A model generated the notes under the pieces. The model was not told where the DNA came from. It saw nothing but the letters and a program-made list of their open reading frames with translations, and searched no databases. Position numbers and translations under genes: made by a program. From Alkalihalobacillus alcalophilus ATCC 27647 = CGMCC 1.3604 (GTDB taxonomy: Bacteria; Bacillota; Bacilli; Bacillales; Bacillaceae_D): a stretch of DNA of 64,000 nucleotides. Location: NCBI RefSeq assembly GCF_000292245.2, contig NZ_ALPT02000013.1:1-64000 (forward strand). Reading direction: 5' to 3'. Below are positions 57,867-64,000 of this stretch, piece after piece; position 1 is the stretch's first letter, and the number at the start of each line of letters is the position of its first letter.

Positions 57867-58781
57867 TTATGCTCGTGGGTGATTTTGCATGTATACATCC
57901 CGGAGGCGTTCTTTTGTTACATGTGTATAAATTTGAGTAGTGGACAAACTCTCATGTCCTAAAAGCTCTTGCACAACTCTTAAGTCTGCTCCATTGTTAA
58001 GTAAATGGGTAGCAAAGGAGTGTCTTAAATGATGTGGGCTCACATGTGATGTAAGGGCTGCCTCTTTTACTCTCTTTGTTAACAAAGTTCGAAATGAACG
58101 AGTTGAAAGTGGTCCACCTTTATAATTTAAAAACAAATGATTGTTCGTTTCACGATTCACCGATTTTGCTAATAGCTTTGCACGACCGTCTTCGATATAT
58201 GTGTTCAATGCCTCACAAGCAAACTCGCCAACAGGAACATAACGCTCCTTGTTTCCTTTTCCATGAACAAATACCGTACCAATCATAAAATCAATATCAG
58301 AAAGCTGCAACTGCTGGCATTCGCTAACCCGCATCCCTGTTGCATACAATAATTCAATAATCGCTTTATCTCTTTGAAGTAATGGCTCCTCACCTTGTAA
58401 CGAGTTAAATAATTGAATCATTTCTTGCTCGTACAAAAAGTGAGGTAACCTCTTAGTTTGTTTAGGCAATGTCGTCATATTAAAAACATTTTCAGAAAGA
58501 ATTTCTTCTCTTTCTAAAAAACGAAAGTAAGAACGCAAAGCCGAAATTCGTCTTGACACCGTTTTACGTTCATATTTCTTCTCAAAAAGATATGTTAAGT
58601 AACGACGAACATGTTCACGGGTGACTTCTTTTTCTGATGAAATCTCTTGTACAAACATAAAGTGATTAAAATCATTCAAATCAATTTGATAATTTGTCAT
58701 CGTATGACCAGAGACATTTTTTTCAATTTTCATATATTGAAAAAAAAGCTCTTGATTTTTGTTTCTCTGTTCAGGTTCCAT
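57867..58781 (-). CDS. xerC: tyrosine recombinase XerC (CodV)
   Basis: Resolves chromosome dimers at dif with XerD. The 304-residue protein has the N-terminal core-binding domain and the catalytic domain with R151, K175, H250, R253, H276 and nucleophile Y285 (MRVSE, HHLRHSFATH, LGHESLSTTQIYTH). Length is that of B. subtilis CodV. Positioned between trmFO and hslV; first gene of the cod block. Confidence 0.96.
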   Translation of the reverse strand: MEPEQRNKNQELFFQYMKIEKNVSGHTMTNYQIDLNDFNHFMFVQEISSEKEVTREHVRRYLTYLFEKKYERKTVSRRISALRSYFRFLEREEILSENVFNMTTLPKQTKRLPHFLYEQEMIQLFNSLQGEEPLLQRDKAIIELLYATGMRVSECQQLQLSDIDFMIGTVFVHGKGNKERYVPVGEFACEALNTYIEDGRAKLLAKSVNRETNNHLFLNYKGGPLSTRSFRTLLTKRVKEAALTSHVSPHHLRHSFATHLLNNGADLRVVQELLGHESLSTTQIYTHVTKERLRDVYMQNHPRA

Positions 58782-58841
58782 TTCATCACCTCACAAAGCT
58801 TATCAAATTCTAACATGAATTCATAACAGTGACAATTATGT

Positions 58842-60152
58842 TTACACTTTTTTCACAAAATTCTGAATCTCTGCCAATGCTCGTGTAGCCAGCTTTTCAT
58901 AACGCTCTTTTTTATTACGGATCCTTTCTTCAAAAGGAGGCAATAAACCAAAGTTTGCATTCATAGGCTGGAAGTTCTTCGAGTTCGCTTGGGTAATATA
59001 TTGAGCCATACTTCCTATAACAGTCTTATCAGGGAACTCCAACATTTCTTGACCGTCTACCAAACGCGAGGCGTTAATCCCTGCAACTAATCCAGCTGCC
59101 GCAGACTCTACGTATCCTTCTACTCCAGTAATTTGACCAGCGAAAAATAAATCATCACGCTCTTTGTATTGATACGTTGGTTTGAGTAAGTTCGGTGAAT
59201 TAATAAATGTGTTACGATGCATGACACCATAACGAACAATTTCTGCTTCCTCTAAACCAGGAATTAAGCGAAGAACTTCTTTTTGTGGCCCCCACTTTAA
59301 ATGAGTTTGAAAGCCAACGAGATTGTAAAGAGTACCTGATGAATTATCTTGTCGTAATTGAACAACCGCATAAGGTCTTTTCCCTGTTTTAGGATCTTCT
59401 AATCCTACAGGTTTCATGGGACCAAATAGCATCGTCTTTTTCCCTCTTGAAGCCATTACTTCAATTGGCATACACCCTTCAAAAAAGATTTCCTTTTCAA
59501 ACTCCTTTAACGGGACTGTTTCAGCTGAAGTGAGCGCCTCATAAAAACGATCAAACTCTTCTTCCGTCATCGGACAGTTTAAATAGGCTGCCTCCCCTTT
59601 ATCATAACGAGATTTTAAATACACTTTATCCCTATTTATTGAATCAGCTTCGATAATCGGTGCAGCCGCATCATAAAAATATAAGTACTCTTCACCTGTT
59701 AACTGAAGAAGTTCTTTGGAAAGGCTTTCTGAAGTCAACGGCCCTGTTGCGATAATTGTTGGTCCTTCAGGAATTCCATTAACCTCTTCATTTATAACCG
59801 TTACATTCGGGTGATTTTTCACCTTCTCCGTTACAAGTGCTGCAAAATCATGACGATCAACAGCTAACGCTCCTCCTGCTGGCACTGCCGCTGAATCTGC
59901 CGCCGCAATAATAACCGAATCAAGCGCTCTCATCTCTTCTTTTAAAACACCGACTGCATTCGTAAGGGCATTTGAACGGAGTGAGTTACTACACACAAGC
60001 TCAGCAAATTTATCTGTATGGTGTGCAGCCGTTTGTCTGACAGGACGCATTTCATATAACGAGACTTGAACGCCTCTTTTAGCTAATTGCCACGCCGCTT
60101 CACTCCCTGCTAACCCAGCACCTATCACATTAACATGTTTCGTTTGCATCAT
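58842..60152 (-). CDS. trmFO: methylenetetrahydrofolate-tRNA-(uracil-5-)-methyltransferase TrmFO
   Basis: A folate/FAD-dependent enzyme making ribothymidine at position 54 of tRNAs. The 436-residue protein (435 in B. subtilis, formerly Gid) has the FAD motif [29 protein letters not shown] with the conserved cysteine, and [19 protein letters not shown] near the C-terminus. Start is the first of two ATGs behind GGGAGGAAAT; two further upstream codon groups are unsupported. It lies after topA's hairpin. Confidence 0.96.
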   Translation of the reverse strand: MMQTKHVNVIGAGLAGSEAAWQLAKRGVQVSLYEMRPVRQTAAHHTDKFAELVCSNSLRSNALTNAVGVLKEEMRALDSVIIAAADSAAVPAGGALAVDRHDFAALVTEKVKNHPNVTVINEEVNGIPEGPTIIATGPLTSESLSKELLQLTGEEYLYFYDAAAPIIEADSINRDKVYLKSRYDKGEAAYLNCPMTEEEFDRFYEALTSAETVPLKEFEKEIFFEGCMPIEVMASRGKKTMLFGPMKPVGLEDPKTGKRPYAVVQLRQDNSSGTLYNLVGFQTHLKWGPQKEVLRLIPGLEEAEIVRYGVMHRNTFINSPNLLKPTYQYKERDDLFFAGQITGVEGYVESAAAGLVAGINASRLVDGQEMLEFPDKTVIGSMAQYITQANSKNFQPMNANFGLLPPFEERIRNKKERYEKLATRALAEIQNFVKKV

Positions 60153-60342
60153 ATTTCCTCCCACTTAAAACAATTGTGAACATTTTATGAATTAAGATTT
60201 TTTTTGACCATTTCCATGTACTTTGTTTTCAACTCAAAAGCATTACTTTATTTGGACTCTCTATGTAAAAATTAAATTCCTTTACTAAAAAGCTTATCTA
60301 TCCTCAGTTTATCCTATTAAAAACAATTGTAAGCATACAAAC

Positions 60343-60368
60343 GCCTTCACCCTACTAAAGGTGAAGGC
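60343..60368. terminator. hairpin terminator after topA, possibly bidirectional
   Basis: GCCTTCACC at 60343-60351 pairs perfectly with GGTGAAGGC at 60360-60368. On the minus strand the tail GTTTGTATG is only moderately T-rich; on the plus strand CTTTTAAAAAAG follows. It is the main feature in the 298-base interval between topA and trmFO; otherwise I see nothing convincing there. Confidence 0.6.
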
Positions 60369-60450
60369 TTTTAAAAAAGTACGTACAACTGACTTGATTG
60401 CCAAACATATCATAATACTTTTTTCTACAACATTCAACAAAAAACTATTA

Positions 60451-62523
60451 TTAATTTGATTCTTCTTTATAATCACAAGATGTACACTGTACTTGTACAC
60501 CCTTTTTCGACTTCTTCTCAACGAGTAGCTGCTGACATTTTGGACAAGGACGACTGATTGGCTTATCCCAAGAAATAAATTCGCATTCCGGATATCGATT
60601 ACATCCATAAAACATTCGTTTCTTTTTGCTTTTCCGTTCGACAATTTGTCCTTCATGACAAGTTGGACAAGTAACCCCAATCTCCTTCACTATCGCCTTT
60701 GTATTACGACAGTCTGGGAAGTTGGAGCAAGCCATAAATTTTCCATAACGCCCCATTTTGTACACCATGTCATGACCACATTTTTCGCAAGTTTCTCCAG
60801 CTGGTTCATCCTTAATTTCAACTTCCTTCATTTCCTCTTCAGCAACGAGAAGTCGTTTTTCAAACCCTTGATAAAAATCATCAATAATTTGAACCCAGCG
60901 ATGATTCCCTTCTTCAATCGAATCTAAATCAGTCTCCATCTTAGCTGTAAATTCTACATCTAAAATTTCCGGGAAAAATTCAACGATTAAATGCAGTACA
61001 ATTTCTCCAAGCTCAGTCGGAATGAATCGCTTCTCCTCTAAGGCTACATATCCTCTACGCTGAATCGTATCCAATGTTGGGGCATATGTAGACGGGCGAC
61101 CGATCCCTAGCTCCTCCATCGTTTTTACAAGCCTTGCTTCCGTATATCGAGGCGGCGGCTGGGTGAAATGTTGATGAGGTTCAATGTCTTCTTTAGAAAC
61201 GACTCCACCTTCCTCTAAGTCCGGTAATAATCGATCTTCTTCTTTTTTACCGTCATCATTTCCTTCAATATACACTTTCATAAAACCAGGAAATTTCAAC
61301 TTGGAACCTGTCGCTCGAAAGATAACTCCTTGATTCGTTAGATCAACGCTCATCGTATCCATAACTGCTGGAGCCATTTCACTTGCCACAAGGCGTTCCC
61401 AAATTAATTTATATAGTCGTAATTGATCTCTAGATAAATACGCCTTTACATCTTTTGGCTCATAAAATACGGATGTTGGACGAATCGCTTCATGGGCATC
61501 TTGAGCATTAGAACCCTTTTTATCGACCCTTTTCCCTTGTCGTAAAAATTCTTTCCCATAGTTTTTTTCAATAAATTCTTTTGATTCCGTTTGAGCCGTT
61601 TCCGAAATTCTTGTAGAATCGGTACGCATATACGTAATTAACCCGACCGTTCCTTCTTTTCCTAGGTCAATTCCTTCATATAGCTGTTGAGCAATCATCA
61701 TTGTCTTTCTTGCTCGAAAGTTTAACTTTCTTGCTGCTTCCTGCTGAAGAGAAGATGTCGTAAATGGGGCAACCGGGTTACGCTTTCGCTCCTTCTTACT
61801 AACAGAAGAAATATCAAATTCTTTCCCTTTGATTTTCTTTAAGACAGTTTGCACTTCTTCTTCAGAGGCTAAACTTTTTTTCTTTCCATCGACACCATAA
61901 AACTTCGCATCAAATGTTTCATCATCCATTTTGAATTGACCTTCAATGCTCCAATATTCTTCCGGTTTAAACTCTTGGATTTCTTTTTCACGCTCGATGA
62001 TCATTTTGACGGCAACCGATTGGACACGGCCAGCACTTAATCCTTTTTTCACTTTTTTCCATAGAAGTGGACTAATATTATAACCAACTAATCGATCCAA
62101 AATCCGACGTGCTTGCTGAGCATCAACTAAATCCATATTTATTTTTCTTGGGGTTTTAAACGCATCTTTAATCGCTTGTTTAGTAATTTCATTAAAGACG
62201 ACACGACAATCTGAATTTGGGTCTATCCCCAAACTATGAGCTAAATGCCATGCGATCGCTTCCCCTTCACGATCGGGGTCAGCCGCTAAATAAATTTTTT
62301 TCACTTTTTTTGCTGCGGTCTTTAATTCTTTTAATACGGGTCCTTTACCTCGAATTGTTATATAACGTGGTTCGAAGTCTTCTTTCACATCTACTCCCAT
62401 TTGACTTTTAGGTAAGTCTCTTACATGACCCATTGAAGCTTTCACAATGTATTTTTTTCCTAAATACTTTCCAATGGTCTTTGCTTTGGCGGGAGATTCT
62501 ACGATTACTAAATAATCGGCCAT
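60451..62523 (-). CDS. topA: DNA topoisomerase I
   Basis: Relaxes negatively supercoiled DNA. The 690-residue protein has the Toprim domain ([17 protein letters not shown] and [12 protein letters not shown]), active tyrosine Y298 in LITYMRTDS, and three C-terminal four-cysteine zinc modules starting around [23 protein letters not shown] and [13 protein letters not shown]. Length 690 matches B. subtilis TopA (691). A good sigma-A promoter lies just upstream, so it can be expressed apart from dprA. Confidence 0.97.
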   Translation of the reverse strand: MADYLVIVESPAKAKTIGKYLGKKYIVKASMGHVRDLPKSQMGVDVKEDFEPRYITIRGKGPVLKELKTAAKKVKKIYLAADPDREGEAIAWHLAHSLGIDPNSDCRVVFNEITKQAIKDAFKTPRKINMDLVDAQQARRILDRLVGYNISPLLWKKVKKGLSAGRVQSVAVKMIIEREKEIQEFKPEEYWSIEGQFKMDDETFDAKFYGVDGKKKSLASEEEVQTVLKKIKGKEFDISSVSKKERKRNPVAPFTTSSLQQEAARKLNFRARKTMMIAQQLYEGIDLGKEGTVGLITYMRTDSTRISETAQTESKEFIEKNYGKEFLRQGKRVDKKGSNAQDAHEAIRPTSVFYEPKDVKAYLSRDQLRLYKLIWERLVASEMAPAVMDTMSVDLTNQGVIFRATGSKLKFPGFMKVYIEGNDDGKKEEDRLLPDLEEGGVVSKEDIEPHQHFTQPPPRYTEARLVKTMEELGIGRPSTYAPTLDTIQRRGYVALEEKRFIPTELGEIVLHLIVEFFPEILDVEFTAKMETDLDSIEEGNHRWVQIIDDFYQGFEKRLLVAEEEMKEVEIKDEPAGETCEKCGHDMVYKMGRYGKFMACSNFPDCRNTKAIVKEIGVTCPTCHEGQIVERKSKKKRMFYGCNRYPECEFISWDKPISRPCPKCQQLLVEKKSKKGVQVQCTSCDYKEESN

Positions 62524-62565
62524 ATTGCAACTCCCTCTCTCGAAGATAAAATGTAAATCTTCCTC

Positions 62566-62595
62566 ATTATTAAACAGACTTTCTTATTTTGTCAA
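62566..62595 (-). promoter_or_regulatory. sigma-A promoter of topA
   Basis: On the minus strand TTGACA (62595-62590, perfect -35), 18 bases, then AATAAT (62571-62566). It lies 43 bases before the topA ATG and after dprA. Confidence 0.7.
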
Positions 62596-62680
62596 ACTGT
62601 ACTTTTGTATTTTCCTGTTTTAAATCCACTTTTTATCCTTTCTTCACTATCTTAGACACTATTTATATAGTAGAAACTCG

Positions 62681-63562
62681 TCAAATATCGACAGATGGCA
62701 ATTCATTTAAAATATCGTTTGCATTAAGAGCAAGTTTGGCTCCCTGCTGAATTAAATAATTTGTTCCTAATGATTGGGATTCATAGATAGGGCCAGGTAC
62801 AGCAAATACTTCCCTCCCTTGCTCTAAAGCCTGATCAGCTGTAATTAAAGAACCACTTTTTTCCTTTGCTTCAACCACAATGACCCCATAGGAAAGGCCA
62901 CTTATGATTCGATTCCTCGCTGGAAACTGCCACTTTGTCGGCGGACAATAAGGAGGATACTCACTTATAACAAGTTGTTCTTTTTTAATATATTCATATA
63001 ATGACAGATTTTCTTTTGGGTAAGGGTGAAAGAATCCAGAACCTAAAACGGCAATCGTTGTCCCTCCAGCCCTTATCGTAGCTTGGTGGGCTATTGCATC
63101 AATCCCTTTTGCCAATCCACTAATAATCGTCCAGTTTTGTTCAATAAGTGGGGGCAATAACAGAGCAATACTCCTTTTCCCTAAAGCTGTTGGTTGCCTC
63201 GTCCCAACAGCTGCTATCATTTTCTTTTTTAATAGCTCCTTTTTTCCAATTGTATATAAGACAAGTGGCGGATCATATATTTCTTTTAATAATAAGGGAT
63301 AGTCTTCATCTATCAACGTAATCGCTTCGATTTGATGTTTTGCCAAAAATTCCGCAACCTGTTCTGGAGCAAAACGATGATAATCTTCATAAAAATGAGC
63401 AGCTTGTTTTGGGGAGAAGCGATAGATGTGCTGGAGGTCGTGGACACTTAAGGTAGGTAATTGCTCCAATTGAGGATCCTTTTCTAAAATTTTAATACAT
63501 TTTGTGCTCGATACTCCTCGACAAAAATGTAGATGAATGATTTTTTGACGAATTTGTGACAA
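62681..63562 (-). CDS. dprA: DNA processing protein DprA (Smf)
   Basis: Binds incoming single-stranded DNA during transformation and loads RecA. The 293-residue protein has an N-terminal helical (SAM-like) region and the extended Rossmann fold: AAVGTRQPTALGKRS, ISGLAKGIDAIAHQATI, VLGSGFFHPYPKENLSLY, PARNRIISGLSYGVIVVEA, KSGSLITADQALEQGREVFAVPG. Start TTG at 63562 is likely (AAAGG ten bases upstream); a TTG six codons earlier has no ribosome site, so the N-terminus is uncertain. It lies between sucD and topA, as in B. subtilis. Confidence 0.93.
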   Translation of the reverse strand: MSQIRQKIIHLHFCRGVSSTKCIKILEKDPQLEQLPTLSVHDLQHIYRFSPKQAAHFYEDYHRFAPEQVAEFLAKHQIEAITLIDEDYPLLLKEIYDPPLVLYTIGKKELLKKKMIAAVGTRQPTALGKRSIALLLPPLIEQNWTIISGLAKGIDAIAHQATIRAGGTTIAVLGSGFFHPYPKENLSLYEYIKKEQLVISEYPPYCPPTKWQFPARNRIISGLSYGVIVVEAKEKSGSLITADQALEQGREVFAVPGPIYESQSLGTNYLIQQGAKLALNANDILNELPSVDI

Positions 63563-63687
63563 TCTTTCACAACCTTTCAAAAATTAAATGACACGGAGAA
63601 AAATGAAGATTTAGCAGAAGGAAATAGAGAGGATAAAGCGATAGTAGAACCGTTAAATAAAGCCACTGTTATACAACAAATGGAGTT

Positions 63688-63834
63688 TCAATCATTACTT
63701 TTTTCGACATAACGAATGAAATTCCTGCTTATTTCGTGCTGAGCAACATCTAGAAGTGGAGATTATTGTACAGAAAGGCGAGCTATTTCGGTTTCTTCCT
63801 GGCACTTTTCTATTTTAAGCCGAGCCTCCTCCAT
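63688..63834 (-). pseudogene. possible small coding remnant with an in-frame stop (unrecognised)
   Basis: On the minus strand an ATG at 63834 opens MEEARLKIEKCQEETEIARLSVQ, then TAA (63763-63765), and the same frame continues SPLLDVAQHEISRNFIRYVE... to TGA at 63688. The composition looks protein-like with the helix-forming pattern of small Spo0E-type proteins (IEK..., S/I-x-x-x-I-x-x-Y ending), but identity is weak. There is no ribosome site, and the start abuts the sucD terminator. It may be a degenerate gene or part of a dispersed repeat. The rest of the 388-base dprA-sucD interval shows nothing else I can name. Confidence 0.25.
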
Positions 63835-63844
63835 TTTGTTCGCA

Positions 63845-63892
63845 TAAAAAAAGCTATCCACACAAGGTTTTATTAACCTTACCGGATAGCTT
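63845..63892 (-). terminator. rho-independent terminator after sucD
   Basis: AAGCTATCC at 63851-63859 pairs perfectly with GGATAGCTT at 63884-63892, with an inner AAGGTT/AACCTT stem. On the minus strand seven T bases follow. It terminates the succinyl-CoA synthetase operon that enters from the right edge. Confidence 0.9.
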
Positions 63893-63950
63893 CCATTTGA
63901 GTATGACTAAGATTAGCATTTTAAGCCGCTCTTATTTCGAATAAAAAAGC

Positions 63951-64000
63951 TTATTTCGTTACCTCATGTGTAATGCACTTTTCGTAAAGACCTTTTTCTT
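63951..64000 (-). CDS. sucD: succinyl-CoA synthetase alpha subunit, C-terminal end only (partial)
   Basis: The last 15 codons of a gene that enters from the right edge: EKGLYEKCITHEVTK followed by TAA. This matches the end of B. subtilis SucD, which reads KEKNLFETCKTH by my recollection, and sucC-sucD precede dprA in Bacilli. SucD is the ligand-binding alpha subunit of the TCA-cycle enzyme that makes ATP/GTP from succinyl-CoA. The identification rests on few residues plus gene order. Confidence 0.75.
   Translation of the reverse strand, partial: EKGLYEKCITHEVTK

Noticed and set aside
60309..60680. Minus-strand ORF of 123 codons overlapping the end of topA
   Set aside because: Overlaps the topA zinc modules in another frame and runs across the terminator hairpin; not protein-like.
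1..64000. CRISPR array, insertion sequence, prophage, tRNA or rRNA genes
   Set aside because: No regular repeat-spacer pattern, transposase or integrase other than XerC, phage protein, or cloverleaf/rRNA sequence was seen.

Overview
The window is a core-genome segment of an endospore-forming, flagellated, low-GC Gram-positive bacterium of the Bacillaceae. Gene order and protein sequences follow the Bacillus subtilis segment from sucD back to dpaA (spoVFA). Several details, such as a FapA-type gene beside sigD and a TIGR02530 gene beside flgD, fit better with alkaliphilic or halotolerant relatives of Bacillus. Every supported gene lies on the minus strand, so transcription runs from high to low coordinates.

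Layout in direction of transcription: the last codons of sucD with their terminator (63951-64000); dprA, topA and trmFO (58842-63562); the codV-codW-codX-codY block, i.e. xerC, hslV, hslU and codY (54977-58781), ending in a perfect terminator; then the long fla/che operon from flgB (54552) to a SwrB-like gene (27996). The operon encodes basal body, hook, type III export apparatus, C-ring, CheY/FliY/CheB/CheC/CheD and SigD. It is followed by rpsB, tsf, pyrH, frr, uppS, cdsA, dxr, rseP, proS and polC (14070-27832); the rimP-nusA-rnpM-ylxQ-infB-ylxP-rbfA-truB-ribF translation/transcription cluster (6717-13816); rpsO and pnp; and finally the sporulation-associated genes ylxY, mlpA, ymxH and dpaA (131-3816).

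Three things depart from the textbook order. First, cheA and cheW are absent between cheB and cheC, which are only 3 bases apart. Second, cdsA and flhF each carry an apparent one-base frameshift at a six-base homopolymer. Two events of the same kind suggest base-calling errors, although transcriptional slippage is possible. Third, several 5' leaders hold conspicuous RNA hairpins: rpsB, rimP-nusA, and the flgB operon, where a terminator-like hairpin sits between two candidate promoters. Both ends of the window carry non-coding inverted-repeat or remnant sequence.

I see no tRNA, rRNA, CRISPR array, insertion sequence, prophage or defence system. No convincing new multi-gene system is present. 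The least explained material is the sigD-rpsB interval (a FapA-like protein, a 106-residue charged protein and a SwrB-like protein), the structured leaders, and the missing chemotaxis kinase genes.
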